Assembly (NCBI GenBank): GCA_002753565.1
Contig: PEAM01000011.1
Coordinates: 59,917 to 123,916, forward strand
Source of the DNA: Magnetococcales bacterium
Lineage (GTDB): Bacteria; Pseudomonadota; Magnetococcia; Magnetococcales; JADFYX01
DNA: 64,000 bases
Reading direction: 5' to 3'
In this document: piece after piece, positions 17,600 to 26,495 of the stretch
Position numbering within the stretch: the stretch's first letter is position 1
How the letters are laid out: every line of letters starts with the position of its first letter
The notes under the pieces: generated by a model
Told to the model about the DNA's origin: nothing
Databases searched by the model: none
Seen by the model: only the letters and a program-made list of their open reading frames with translations
Translations under genes and position numbers: made by a program

Positions 17600-17725
17600 G
17601 GGTGTGGCGATAGAGTGATAAAAGGTTGCCCGTCAACTGTCCAGGGCTTGGTTTGCGTGAGTTGGACCTGCTGCCCTTGTGGTGACAAGAAGTGAGATAA
17701 TTCGGAGGAGGGGTGAGGAGTCGTT

Positions 17726-18085
17726 ATGGAGAATAAACTGAAAATTACGGTAGAGGGTGTCTCCTACGAAGTGCTTGTTGAGGATATCACCGGTACAGAG
17801 ACCAAAGAAAAAAAACCAAGAAAGCCGATACGCAAGGTGACCTATACAGAGCATAACCTTCAGCCAGAGAGTGATGTAGAGCGGTTTTCTCCCCTCAATG
17901 GGGTGGTGGTCGATATTATGGTTGAAGAGGGGCAGAGGGTTGAAAAGGGGGCGGCTTTGATTGCTATTGAGGCGATGAAAATCATCAATACCCTCACCGC
18001 CCACCGTCGTGGTGTGGTCACCCAAATTGCTGTAGAAAAAGATCAGTCTGTTTTTTTGGGGCAGACACTGTTATCCATTCAATAA
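17726..18085 (+). CDS. Biotin carboxyl carrier protein
   Basis: 119 residues; ATG 17726 with GGAGGAGGGG upstream. The C-terminal ~75 residues form a biotinyl domain: FSPLNGVVVDIMVEEGQRVEKG and IEAMKIINTLTAHRRGVV. The Lys in EAMK (residue ~85) is the biotinylation site. The N-terminus (KLKITVEGVSYEVLVED) matches carrier subunits of methylmalonyl-CoA decarboxylase and acyl-CoA carboxylase. A Lys/Pro-rich linker joins the two parts. It shuttles the carboxyl group to or from the carboxyltransferase encoded 375 bases upstream. Confidence 0.9.
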   Translation: MENKLKITVEGVSYEVLVEDITGTETKEKKPRKPIRKVTYTEHNLQPESDVERFSPLNGVVVDIMVEEGQRVEKGAALIAIEAMKIINTLTAHRRGVVTQIAVEKDQSVFLGQTLLSIQ

Positions 18086-18115
18086 ACGGTATCATACCTT
18101 TGGAGTATCTCCACC

Positions 18116-18397
18116 ATGCTGAAGAACAACGAATATTTTGATGGTCAGGTTAAGTCCATCAGCTTTCAGACCGCAACCCTGCCGGCAACCATTGGGGTGA
18201 TGGTGCCGGGGGAGTATGAGTTTGGTACGGAACAAAAAGAGACCATGACCGTTGTCAGTGGAGCCTTGACGGTTCAATTGCCGGGGGAGAAGGGGTGGCG
18301 TACCTACGGTGCCACTCAATCCTTTCAGGTTGAGGCCAACCAAAAATTTCAGCTGCAAGTGTTTGTCGATACAGCCTATCTCTGTACCTACGAATAG
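18116..18397 (+). CDS. ppnP: Pyrimidine/purine nucleoside phosphorylase PpnP
   Basis: 93 residues, the usual length of the PpnP (DUF1255, formerly YaiE) family. A single cupin fold is seen: [44 protein letters not shown] and [13 protein letters not shown], with the end YLCTYE. The family phosphorolyses several nucleosides to base and ribose-1-phosphate in the cytoplasm. It starts 30 bases after the biotin carrier gene and its last 10 bases overlap the convergent flavoprotein gene. Confidence 0.95.
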   Translation: MLKNNEYFDGQVKSISFQTATLPATIGVMVPGEYEFGTEQKETMTVVSGALTVQLPGEKGWRTYGATQSFQVEANQKFQLQVFVDTAYLCTYE

Positions 18398-19632
18398 GAT
18401 GGTTGGGGTGGGTTGGCGACTACCGATCGCAGCGCTTTACCCGCGGCCCAACCCGATGACCAGGCCCACTGTAGGTTGAACCCCCCCAGTTGGCCGGTCA
18501 CATCCAATACCTCACCAATAAAATAGAGGCCGGCAACCCGTCGACTCTCCATGGTTTTGGAGGAGAGTTCCGCCGTATCCACCCCGCCTTTGGTGACCTC
18601 AGCCGTTCGATACCCCTCGGTTCCCCCTGGGGTGATCTGCCACCTGTTTACCCGATCAGCCCACTGCTGTATTTGCTGTTTGGAGAGCTCTCCAATTCGT
18701 TTGTGGGGGTGTTCTCCCTGTTGACCAATCCATTGGGCCAGACGTCTGGGCAGCAGGGTGTTTAAAAGGGATGGCACACTCTGCTTGGGGTTGTGGGATT
18801 TTTGAGCGATGAGATGATCGAAAAAAGAGAGGTGTGGGAGCAGGTTGATCTGGATGGATCTCCCCGACTGCCAATAAGATGAGATCTGTAAAATAGCTGG
18901 ACCACTCAAACCACGATGGGTGAACAGCAGCGCTTCCTGAAAGGAAATTTCCTCATCAAGGGAGACAATTACATCCAGGGAGATCCCAGCCAGAGCGTTC
19001 AATTGAGGGTAGCTTTTTTCTTCTAAAGTAAAGGGAACCAGGGCTGGTTGAGGTGGATGGACGGCGTGACCAAACTGTTTGGCCAAGGTATACCCTAAAC
19101 CGGTCGCACCCAATTTAGGAAAAGAGCGGCCACCGGTTGCAACCACCAACGCACCAGAAAGATAAGTGCCCTGATTGGTCGCAACCAGAAAGCCTTCGCC
19201 CTGCCTCTTGACCCCGTTAACCTGACAGGCTAATTGCCACTTAACACCGGAACGTTCACACTGATCGACAAGAAGTTGTACTACCTGGCGGGCTGAGTTG
19301 TCACAAAAGAGCTGTCCCTCTTTTTTTTCGCTAAAGGCAATGTGATGCTGTTCCAATAGAGCGATAAAATCCCAGGGAGTAAAGGCGTGGAGGGCAGAGA
19401 GGCAAAATTTGGGGTTGTGTGAGAGGTAGTTATCCATGCTGCTATGCAGGTTGGTAAAATTGCACCTTCCACCTCCAGAAATCAGAATTTTTCTCCCAGG
19501 TTTTGGGCTGTGGTCAACAACCAGTACTCGCAGCCCTCTTTGAGCGGCCTCCAGGGCACACATCAATCCAGAGGCCCCGGCCCCGATAATAATGGCATCC
19601 CATGGTGGTGAGGATTTAGCGTGATGGGTCAC
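18388..19632 (-). CDS. NAD(P)/FAD-dependent oxidoreductase, HI0933/YhiN family
   Basis: 414 residues. The N-terminal dinucleotide-binding motif is [21 protein letters not shown], followed by [24 protein letters not shown], the diagnostic YhiN block. Further family blocks are [39 protein letters not shown] and the end [31 protein letters not shown]. The family binds FAD tightly; its substrate and role are unknown. It follows lolB by 12 bases in one minus-strand operon, and its tail overlaps ppnP by 10 bases, a convergent overlap. Confidence 0.92.
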   Translation of the reverse strand: MTHHAKSSPPWDAIIIGAGASGLMCALEAAQRGLRVLVVDHSPKPGRKILISGGGRCNFTNLHSSMDNYLSHNPKFCLSALHAFTPWDFIALLEQHHIAFSEKKEGQLFCDNSARQVVQLLVDQCERSGVKWQLACQVNGVKRQGEGFLVATNQGTYLSGALVVATGGRSFPKLGATGLGYTLAKQFGHAVHPPQPALVPFTLEEKSYPQLNALAGISLDVIVSLDEEISFQEALLFTHRGLSGPAILQISSYWQSGRSIQINLLPHLSFFDHLIAQKSHNPKQSVPSLLNTLLPRRLAQWIGQQGEHPHKRIGELSKQQIQQWADRVNRWQITPGGTEGYRTAEVTKGGVDTAELSSKTMESRRVAGLYFIGEVLDVTGQLGGFNLQWAWSSGWAAGKALRSVVANPPQPSYS

Positions 19633-19644
19633 AGCAGAGCCAAA

Positions 19645-20442
19645 CTACTGGGGGGAATCAATGATGGAAAAACCGGCCGGGATGGCAAAAGGGGGAGCGT
19701 TGGCATCTGCTGGATGGAGATGCCATTTTTTAAGAATAAATCGGAGGGTCATGCTCTCTTTGGGAAGCGTGATCGCCAGTTCAGTTGGTAAGGGGGGGGC
19801 TGACTCTAATGGTGGTGTGGCCCAACGATATCGACCAACATAAGGGCTGTCTGACTGGCTTGCTCCCTGCCACCGTTCCAACAGGTAGCCGTTGGCAGGG
19901 TCTATCATCAGCCGTTCACCCTGTTGTGTGGTTGATTGGACACCTTTGGCAGTAAGGGTTGGCAAGCCATCAAGAGGTGCTGCTTTCGCCATGAAAAAAT
20001 GGTACAGATGGTGTGGATTCAGGCGATATCCGGTCAGGTAGTGCATACCCGCCATGGTGGCGGGGACCCGAATAATCTCCCGTTTGTCTGGTTTGATTAA
20101 CTGAAGCCACTGCGGGTCCATCAGCAGGTGAAAGGCAACCTGTTGAAAGGGGCCAAAGATTCTGAAGCGTAAAGAGCTGTTTGGACGGCTTTCAATCTCA
20201 ATCCGATTGCGCCGCCCTTCCTCTTCATGGTCAATATCCAAGATTCCTTGGATCTGCCAGCTAGAGGAGAGCTGGCGTCGCTGTTCCTGATCTGTGCGAT
20301 AGGTTGCCTTTATCTCTTCGGGAATCAAGGGTGTCAGATTATTTTGGGGGGTAAGAGAGGTGGAGCAGCCACTCAGGAAGAGGAGAGCCAGAACCCGTGA
20401 GATGAGAGGAGAAAATCCTAAAGGCCGCAGAGGCTGTTTCAT
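19645..20442 (-). CDS. lolB: LolB-like outer membrane lipoprotein
   Basis: 265 residues. A lipoprotein signal ends in LLFLSGC (lipobox; Cys near residue 26). The mature part follows LolB: SSWQIQGILDID, FRIFGPFQQVAFHLLMDPQ, KREIIRVPATMAGMHYLTG and a C-terminal ELAITLPKESMTLRFILKKWHL. LolB receives lipoproteins from LolA and inserts them into the outer membrane. It is longer than E. coli LolB (about 207 residues) and similarity is only moderate, so a LolB-like domain of unknown role is possible. It lies 17 bases after the TPR lipoprotein gene in one operon. Confidence 0.72.
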   Translation of the reverse strand: MKQPLRPLGFSPLISRVLALLFLSGCSTSLTPQNNLTPLIPEEIKATYRTDQEQRRQLSSSWQIQGILDIDHEEEGRRNRIEIESRPNSSLRFRIFGPFQQVAFHLLMDPQWLQLIKPDKREIIRVPATMAGMHYLTGYRLNPHHLYHFFMAKAAPLDGLPTLTAKGVQSTTQQGERLMIDPANGYLLERWQGASQSDSPYVGRYRWATPPLESAPPLPTELAITLPKESMTLRFILKKWHLHPADANAPPFAIPAGFSIIDSPQ

Positions 20443-20459
20443 CTCGTGGTACCCTCTTT

Positions 20460-22220
20460 TTACTGGGTCATTTTTTTAATTTTTTCTTGAAGCTTCTGGT
20501 TCTCTGGCCCCAACTCCAAGGCTTTTTTCCAGACCTCCAAAGCTCTCTTTTTCTCTCCCAGGGCCATCAATACATCTCCAAGATGTTCATGGATGGTTGG
20601 GTCTGAGGGTTCCAGCTGTACCGCTTTTTGCATCTGGTTGAGAGACTCTTTGTACTCTTTGAGTCGATAGAGAACCCAGCCCAAGCTATCGCTGACAAAG
20701 CCATCGTCGGGAGCAAGCTTGGCAGCTCTTTCGAGTAGTTTGCGGGACTCTTTGAGGTAGATGTTTTTTTCTGCCCAGGTATAGCCAAGGTAGTTTAACG
20801 CATGGGCATCGTTAGGGTTTTTCTCAACATAATGACGCAGATCCTGCTCGGCTTCATTCCATCGGCCCAGTTTATCGTAGGCCATGGCTCGATTGAAGCG
20901 CAAATCACTGTTTTCTGGTTCAATATCCAACCCCTTGCTGGTGACCCGAACCACATCTTCGTACTGTTTTACCTGAAGTTGGATAAGAGAGAGCGCCTTG
21001 ATAAACTCAACTTTTTGGGGAAATTTCGTAACCAGATTCTCTACCCGCTCTATGGCGGAAGCGGTCCGATCGGTCAATGTTTCGATGTGAGCCAGACGCA
21101 GTTGAGCTTCGGGGTAGAAGGGCTCACCCGATGCGATTTTCAGGTAGGTGGCTTCAGACTTTTCGGGCTGATTTAAAAACTCCTGGGTCTGACCAATATA
21201 GTATTGAACCGTGCTGTTGCTGGGTTCGGTGGCTTCTGCCAGTCGCAACTCTTGCAGGGCCTCTTCGTAGTTGCGTTCACTCAGGAGTATCAGTCCGGTA
21301 GTCAGGCGAGCCTGTATATTGCCAGGGGCCAGGTTGGAGATGGTTCGAAACTCTTCCAGTGCCCCTCCCCGGTTGTTCTGGTTCAGCAGCAAGCGCCCTA
21401 AACGGCTATGGATCGCCTTGTTTTCGGGATGGTCCGACAGATAGTCCCGATAGACCTTTTCGGACTCATCGGGCCGGTTTAGCTTTTGCAAAACCACACC
21501 CAAAGCCAAAACCGGTTGGATTTTATCGGCAGCCAACTCGTGGGATCGGTAGAAGGCTTTGGTGGCCTCTTCCAACTCTGACATGGAGGCCAACGCCCTA
21601 CCCAGGGTAAGGTAGGCTTTCCAGCCCAGCTTGGCATCTTGGAACAGGGGTGTCAGGGTCTCCAGTACCCTGTTTTTTTGGTTAAGATGACCATAAACCT
21701 GGGCCAGAAGCAGACGAACCGTTGCATTGTTACCATCTTGGTTGAGCATGGTTTCGTAGTGCAGAGCGGCTTCGGAATAGTTTTTTTGGGCCGTTAACAG
21801 GCTGGTGAGTAACATGCGGGACTTCATGCGTTTGGGGTCCAGCTTGATGATCTCACGACTATAGGCGATGGCCTCATCTATTTTTCCCTGTTGGACAGCC
21901 AGATGAGAGGCAAATACCCGTGCTTCGATGGCACTTTTATCTAACTTGATAACCTGCTCAAAAGCCTCCTCAGCCTCTTCCCACTGCTGTTCCCGGACGT
22001 AGAGCTGACCAAGAAGGTAGAACAAAAAAGCCTGTTCATCATCCAGAGCCTGGACACGTTTGCTGGTTGAAGAGGGGCCAAAAACAGGGTTGCTGATAGC
22101 GGAAGGGGGGGTGTTCAGGCAAGAGGCCAGCAAAACCCCCAGGAGACCAATAAGCCAGATCGCACGAAGCCGATGCACAAAACCTTGAGTGCGGTACCAT
22201 GTGGGATTTTCCAATGTCAT
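20460..22220 (-). CDS. Outer-membrane TPR lipoprotein
   Basis: About 586 residues from ATG 22220 (GGAG about 11 bases upstream). The signal peptide LLGVLLASC is a lipobox, giving a lipid-modified Cys. The rest is TPR repeats end to end, about fourteen units, seen as AxxLxxxYxxxGxxxEA-like blocks such as FLFYLLGQLYVREQQWEEAEEAF, LGRALASMSELEEATKAF, LNYLGYTWAEKNIYLKESRKLLERA and DSLGWVLYRLKEYKESLNQMQ. TPR lipoproteins of this type scaffold outer-membrane assembly or secretion. It heads an operon with LolB and the YhiN-type flavoprotein, suggesting an envelope role. Confidence 0.82.
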   Translation of the reverse strand: MTLENPTWYRTQGFVHRLRAIWLIGLLGVLLASCLNTPPSAISNPVFGPSSTSKRVQALDDEQAFLFYLLGQLYVREQQWEEAEEAFEQVIKLDKSAIEARVFASHLAVQQGKIDEAIAYSREIIKLDPKRMKSRMLLTSLLTAQKNYSEAALHYETMLNQDGNNATVRLLLAQVYGHLNQKNRVLETLTPLFQDAKLGWKAYLTLGRALASMSELEEATKAFYRSHELAADKIQPVLALGVVLQKLNRPDESEKVYRDYLSDHPENKAIHSRLGRLLLNQNNRGGALEEFRTISNLAPGNIQARLTTGLILLSERNYEEALQELRLAEATEPSNSTVQYYIGQTQEFLNQPEKSEATYLKIASGEPFYPEAQLRLAHIETLTDRTASAIERVENLVTKFPQKVEFIKALSLIQLQVKQYEDVVRVTSKGLDIEPENSDLRFNRAMAYDKLGRWNEAEQDLRHYVEKNPNDAHALNYLGYTWAEKNIYLKESRKLLERAAKLAPDDGFVSDSLGWVLYRLKEYKESLNQMQKAVQLEPSDPTIHEHLGDVLMALGEKKRALEVWKKALELGPENQKLQEKIKKMTQ

Positions 22221-22392
22221 GCCTTGAATCAACTCCAAAATGCTAGCAGCCAGTCAATGGGGGTTGAGAGGAAGCGGGATCATTTTTCTTGCCCGGCTGG
22301 TTTTGTATCGTCATAAAATAGAGAAGAGGGTAGCCTCTGTCCAGTTGTTTGGCAAAAGATCACATTAAAAAAAACGTCAAACTTTCGTGGGG

Positions 22393-22584
22393 TCAGGACT
22401 CTTTGAGTTTGGCTAAAAGGGTCTCCATGTCCAGTTTGTACATGCGGACCACATCTGGCAGGGTATCAACCTGTGAAGCGATACAGGAGCCACAGTCGAT
22501 TCCATGGCTGGATAAAATCTCTCCCAGCTTAGGCCACTCAACAAGGAGTTGGGCCATATTCTTTTTTAGGTCTACCGTTTCCAT
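22393..22584 (-). CDS. DUF1858-type small protein with CGSC motif
   Basis: 63 residues; it begins METVDLKKNMAQLLVEWPKLGEIL and carries HGIDCGSCIASQVDTLPDVV. This is the DUF1858 pattern: a leading helix, a short CxxC-like segment and a KYxLD-like end (MYKLDMETLLAKL). Related domains form the N-terminus of hybrid-cluster and ScdA/RIC iron-sulfur repair proteins and are thought to handle redox or metal ligands. A purine-rich GATGAGAGACG precedes the ATG. It stands alone between a TPR operon and rpmB. Confidence 0.82.
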   Translation of the reverse strand: METVDLKKNMAQLLVEWPKLGEILSSHGIDCGSCIASQVDTLPDVVRMYKLDMETLLAKLKES

Positions 22585-22810
22585 CGTCTCTCATCCAGTC
22601 CGTAAGTAATTCATACCATGGGCATTTGGGGTAAAGCGACGCTTTCAATAAAAGTGACCATAAATGAGCCTCTATGGTTGCACAGTTTTGATTGTTTTGC
22701 TATGTTACCTTTTTTTTTACCTCTCATCCAGACAATTTTCCATGCTGTTGTCTGTTTGACGCCATACGCTATCTTTATACTTATGACTGTCGCATTGTAG
22801 GAGAAGTCTC

Positions 22811-23104
22811 GTGTCTAAAAAATGTATTCTGGGCGGGAAAGCCCCCCAATTCGGTAACAAAGTTTCCCACTCCCATCGTAAAACACGGCGGAAGTGGCTT
22901 GTTAATGTTCAGTCAAAGAACCTCTATAGTCTGGCTCTTGGTAAGTATGTTCGTGTGGCACTGCCAGCCAACATGATCCGCACTGTCGACCGAGCCGGTG
23001 GTTTGGATAACTATTTGTTGGCCTGCTCGGATGAGAGCCTGAACGGTCCTTTGCGTCGCATCCAAGATAGGGTTCGTAGCAAGCAGGCGCAAGCAGCCGC
23101 TTAA
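22811..23104 (+). CDS. rpmB: Large ribosomal subunit protein bL28
   Basis: 97 residues starting at GTG 22811 with AGGAGAA about 6 bases upstream. The L28 signature is clear: KKCILGGKAPQFGNKVSHSHRKTRRKWLVNVQ. The C-terminal extension (DNYLLACSDESLNGPLRRIQ) is typical of alphaproteobacteria-like and related L28 proteins of about 97 residues. It is followed by a strong terminator at 23132 and is not joined to rpmG here. Confidence 0.97.
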   Translation: MSKKCILGGKAPQFGNKVSHSHRKTRRKWLVNVQSKNLYSLALGKYVRVALPANMIRTVDRAGGLDNYLLACSDESLNGPLRRIQDRVRSKQAQAAA

Positions 23105-23131
23105 AGTCTCTTCCCTTTTCTGTAGGGGGTT

Positions 23132-23178
23132 GGACAAAAAAAACCGCCGGTTCTGTGAACCGGCGGTTTTTTTTGTCC
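23132..23178. terminator. Strong bidirectional terminator between rpmB and apgM
   Basis: A perfect 22-bp inverted repeat (23132-23153 with 23157-23178) has a 3-base TGT loop. Its core is GCCGGTTC/GAACCGGC, flanked by A8 on one side and T8 on the other, so it can stop both convergent transcripts. Confidence 0.93.
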
Positions 23179-23194
23179 ACTCAGGAAAAAAATC

Positions 23195-24397
23195 TCATCC
23201 AATAGCCTCTTCCGATAAAAAGGTCGCCATCAATCGATGGCCAGGGCTAAAGGAGAGGGAGCCATGTTTCAGTAGATCTTCATCATAACGGCTGTTGCCA
23301 TCCGGTTTGATTTTTTCACCCATCATGGCAAAAGGGACCGGGTCTGAATTATGGGTTTTGGTCGCAACCGGTGTGGGATGGTCCGGCAGAGCCGCGGCCC
23401 GGAAAGGGCCTCGCTCGGCCAGAGCATCCAGGACAGGGCCAACCAGTAGCCGGTCAAAATCCTCGATGGCTTGGATCTTATAGTCCAACCGTCCCGCGTG
23501 GCCCGCCTCATCTGGTGACTCGACATGAACAAACAGAATGTCATGCCGTCTAAGCCCCTCCAGACAGGCCTCGGCTTTGCCTCGGTAGTTGGTATCAATC
23601 CAGCCTGTTGCACCGTCAACACGGATGGACTCAAAACCGATATTGGCGGCAATGCCGTGCATCAGGTCGACAGCAGAAATCATGCCGCCAGATTTTCCAT
23701 AGAGATCGTTGAAGAGAGAGAGTCGGGGGCGGCGACCCTGACCCCAGAGCCAGATGCTGTTGGCGGTTTTCTCTCCCGCTCTGGCCCGTTGGAAGTTGAC
23801 TGGGTGGTCGGAGAGAATTTTTTGTGACTCCCGCATCAAATGGGCGATAGGCTGGGCGTCGGCACCTGTTGGCAGGTGGCCTGCTATGGGGCGGTCTGAA
23901 ATATCGTGGGGCGCGGTGGTGGTTAAGGATTCCCGACCCCCCTTCCAGACCAACAGGTGACGATAGCTGACACCGGGATGGAAGCGGAAGGTCTCCGATC
24001 CCAGTTTTTCATCGATAAAGTGGATGATCTCCGAGGCCTCCGCCGTGGTGATATGGCCGGCGGAAAAGTCGCCCATCACGTTGAAGTTGTCTGCCAGGTT
24101 GACCAAATTACAGCGAAAAGCCAGATCATCCTCCGCCAACTCAACGCCCATGGCACCGGCCTCAAGAGGGCTTCGGCCCGTATAGCTCTGGGTGACGTCA
24201 TAGCCCAAAACACCCAGATTGGCTACATCGCTTCCCGGATAGAACCCATCCGGGGTGTTCAAAGACCAGCCACCAATCCCCTCCCGGACCATTCGGTCCA
24301 GGTTGGGGGTGTTGGCAGCCATCAGCGGGGTTTTCCCGTTTAGCTCCGGCATGGGGCTGTCGCTCATGCCATCACCAAGAAAGATGACGTATTTCAT
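23195..24397 (-). CDS. apgM: Cofactor-independent phosphoglycerate mutase, archaeal type
   Basis: 400 residues, the usual aPGAM length. It starts KYVIFLGDGMSDSPMPELNGKTPL, containing the metal-binding DGM, and continues AANTPNLDRM and SDVANLGVLGYD, all alkaline-phosphatase-superfamily blocks. The end shows HVESPDEAGHAGRLDYKIQAIEDFD and the metal site DHPTPVATKTHNSDPVPFAM. It interconverts 3- and 2-phosphoglycerate in glycolysis and gluconeogenesis. It lies 38 bases downstream of mdh on the same strand, so the two may be co-transcribed. Confidence 0.95.
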   Translation of the reverse strand: MKYVIFLGDGMSDSPMPELNGKTPLMAANTPNLDRMVREGIGGWSLNTPDGFYPGSDVANLGVLGYDVTQSYTGRSPLEAGAMGVELAEDDLAFRCNLVNLADNFNVMGDFSAGHITTAEASEIIHFIDEKLGSETFRFHPGVSYRHLLVWKGGRESLTTTAPHDISDRPIAGHLPTGADAQPIAHLMRESQKILSDHPVNFQRARAGEKTANSIWLWGQGRRPRLSLFNDLYGKSGGMISAVDLMHGIAANIGFESIRVDGATGWIDTNYRGKAEACLEGLRRHDILFVHVESPDEAGHAGRLDYKIQAIEDFDRLLVGPVLDALAERGPFRAAALPDHPTPVATKTHNSDPVPFAMMGEKIKPDGNSRYDEDLLKHGSLSFSPGHRLMATFLSEEAIG

Positions 24398-24435
24398 GTC
24401 ATGGCTCCCGGCGTTCCCGCCACAGCAGTTTGAGA

Positions 24436-25410
24436 CTAGAGAAGATCCTTAACAACATCTCTTTCACTTCGAAGCTCATTGAGAACAGCATTAAATTTTT
24501 GTTGGGCAAAGGGGGACATTTTCAACCCCTCTACGACGGTTCTGCCCCCTTGTCCGTCACTTCTGAGGGGGTAGCCAAAGATCAACCCCTCATCGACCCC
24601 ATATTGACCATCGGATCGGATGGCGGCAGAAAACCAATCATTGGCGGGTGTTTTGTTTTCGAAGGAGATGACGTGGTCCAGGGCAGCATTGGCTGCAGAG
24701 GCCGCACTGGAGGCGCCACGAGCCTTGATGACGGCAGCTCCACGATTTTGGATGGTTTCGACAAAGGTGTTTTGCAACCAGGATTGGTCGGTAATGACCT
24801 CCGTGGCTGGTTTGCCGCCAATGAGGGCGTTTTCAAAGTCGGGATATTGATTGTTGGAGTGGTTACCCCAAACGACCATGTTGGTTACCTGAGAGACCGG
24901 TTTGCCCGCTTTGCTGGCCAGCATGCTTTGGGAGCGGTTTTGGTCCAGCCGCATCATGGCCGAAAAACGGTCATTGGGCACATCGCTGTTGCTCATGGCA
25001 ATCAGGCAGTTGGTGTTGCACGGGTTGCCGACAACCATGACACGTACATCATCTGCTCCCCGGTTGAGCGCTTTTCCCTGGCCGACAAAAATAGGTCCGT
25101 TGGCTTGGATGAGGTCGGATCGCTCCATACCGGGTCCCCGAGGGCGAGAACCAACCAGCCAGGCCCAGCTTACTCCGTCGAAAGCGACCTCGGGATCATC
25201 GGTGCAGATGACGTTGGTCAGCAGGGGGAATGCACAATCATCCAGCTCCATGGCGACACCTTCCAGGGCGCCCATAGCGGGGGGGATCTCCAACAATTGA
25301 AGTTGAACCGGACGGTCACCAAAAACAGCCCCCGAGGCAATACGAAACAGCATGCTGTAGGTGATTTGTCCTGCGGCTCCAGTGACGGCGACACGAATAG
25401 GATTGGCCAT
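24436..25410 (-). CDS. mdh: NAD-dependent malate dehydrogenase
   Basis: 324 residues of the 325-residue bacterial/cytosolic-like MDH type. Nucleotide binding is at [22 protein letters not shown], substrate Arg blocks are at [32 protein letters not shown] follows, and the catalytic His is in [16 protein letters not shown]. The C-terminal [19 protein letters not shown] and [16 protein letters not shown] also fit. It oxidises malate to oxaloacetate in the TCA or reverse TCA cycle. GGAGGGTAGTAT precedes the ATG. The reverse-strand frame is open over its whole length, a codon-bias artefact. Confidence 0.97.
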   Translation of the reverse strand: MANPIRVAVTGAAGQITYSMLFRIASGAVFGDRPVQLQLLEIPPAMGALEGVAMELDDCAFPLLTNVICTDDPEVAFDGVSWAWLVGSRPRGPGMERSDLIQANGPIFVGQGKALNRGADDVRVMVVGNPCNTNCLIAMSNSDVPNDRFSAMMRLDQNRSQSMLASKAGKPVSQVTNMVVWGNHSNNQYPDFENALIGGKPATEVITDQSWLQNTFVETIQNRGAAVIKARGASSAASAANAALDHVISFENKTPANDWFSAAIRSDGQYGVDEGLIFGYPLRSDGQGGRTVVEGLKMSPFAQQKFNAVLNELRSERDVVKDLL

Positions 25411-25510
25411 ATACTACCCTCCACTTTTTAAGTAATAATGAAATGAATGGTGTACTTTGACCTAGTGTGTGCTAAATCGCAACTGCTAGCTGTACATTTT
25501 TGGATGAAAT

Positions 25511-26164
25511 TCAACGTTTTTTCTTTTTCAGCGCCTTTTTTATCCGTTTTTCTGCCCTGTTTACCCGACCGGAAAGATAGATGTCCAGCAGCCCGGCATC
25601 GAAGAGATCACGCCAAAATTTGCCACGTTGTTGGAGGGTTGAAAAAGAGGGTGCGGTTTTTTTTCGCCAATGGGCAAACCAGTTGGCCAGTTCTCCAAGA
25701 TTGTCTGGTAGTTCTCTCTCCAGTTTGCGCCTCAACCAACCTGCCAGGGCCGGTCCTCTGCCTGCGGTGGAGATGGCTATGATGAAAGGCGGTTTTTTGA
25801 CCACAGCCGGCCAGATGAAGGAGCAAAACTGGGGTTGATCAACGGTGTTGAGAAAAATGTGACGCGCCTGACATAGGGAAAAAAGCTGCTGATTGATACT
25901 TTTCTCTTCCAGGGTGCTGACCACCAACCAGACATCATCCAACTGTTGGGGTTGGAGTGGGCCGGAAATCCAGGTAATCTGTTGGGCCAAATCAGAGGGC
26001 CACCGTTTGGGATCTGCGGCCATAACCCGCAGCTCGGCCCCAGCTTCCATCAGTACCCGCCCTTTGGTGATGGCCTCCTGATTATCCCCCAGCATCAGGC
26101 AGGGGCGGTTGGTCAGTTGTAAAAATTGTGGGATAACAGTCAGAGCCATAATAGGTTTTTCCAT
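25511..26164 (-). CDS. Precorrin-2 dehydrogenase / sirohydrochlorin ferrochelatase-like protein
   Basis: About 217 residues if ATG 26164 is used (ATG 26149 gives 212; neither has a clear binding site). It resembles the N-terminal CysG or Met8-type domain: VIPQFLQLTNRPCLMLGDNQEAITKGR, then LNTVDQPQFCSFIWPAVVKKPP and IAISTAGRGPALAGWLRRKLE. The family dehydrogenates precorrin-2 with NAD and may insert iron into sirohydrochlorin, feeding siroheme, heme d1 or cobalamin. The usual GGGxVA nucleotide motif is replaced by GDNQEA, and TGGKSP by TAGRGP, so cofactor use may differ. The C-terminal ~70 residues are Lys-rich. It is divergent from the DUF2249 gene and could supply the cobalamin cluster 7 kb away. 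Confidence 0.75.
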   Translation of the reverse strand: MEKPIMALTVIPQFLQLTNRPCLMLGDNQEAITKGRVLMEAGAELRVMAADPKRWPSDLAQQITWISGPLQPQQLDDVWLVVSTLEEKSINQQLFSLCQARHIFLNTVDQPQFCSFIWPAVVKKPPFIIAISTAGRGPALAGWLRRKLERELPDNLGELANWFAHWRKKTAPSFSTLQQRGKFWRDLFDAGLLDIYLSGRVNRAEKRIKKALKKKKR

Positions 26165-26220
26165 ACCAATAATTGAGGATATCAGAGTTTCCTGATACGA
26201 TGGAGCAGGTAAAAAACAAG

Positions 26221-26451
26221 ATGAAACAGCCCACCCCACTGGATGTAAGAGGACTGGCCCCGCCAGATCCCATGGTTAAAATACTGGAAGCCACCGCAAC
26301 TTTGCAACCCGGTGCCACCCTGACCGTTCTACACAGCCGGGTTCCGGCCTTGCTCTATCCTCGACTGGCGGAGAGAGGCCTGCTGGTTGAAACCGTTGAG
26401 GAGGAGGGGCTTGTACGGCTAACCATCCAACGACCCCCAAACCCAGGCTGA
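26221..26451 (+). CDS. DUF2249 domain protein
   Basis: 76 residues from ATG 26221 (GGAGCAGG about 11 bases upstream; ATG 26200 is an in-frame alternative). The sequence LDVRGLAPPDPMVKILEATATLQPG, TVLHSRVPALLYPRLAERG matches DUF2249, whose members often sit beside redox, hemerythrin, nitrite or nitric-oxide genes. The LDVRGL/PxPM opening and the HSRxPxLLYP block are the conserved parts. No enzymatic activity is known. It is divergent from the siroheme-synthase-type gene and lies 44 bases before the C_GCAxxG_C_C gene, probably in one unit with it. Confidence 0.8.
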   Translation: MKQPTPLDVRGLAPPDPMVKILEATATLQPGATLTVLHSRVPALLYPRLAERGLLVETVEEEGLVRLTIQRPPNPG

Positions 26452-26495
26452 GTGCCTTTTTGTATTAAAAAGAGAGAGATGAAGGTGAATGATTC

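Noticed and set aside
24430..25431. 333-codon plus-strand open frame antisense to mdh
   Set aside because: It overlaps the full mdh gene in the opposite direction and has no family resemblance. The open frame follows from the codon use of mdh.
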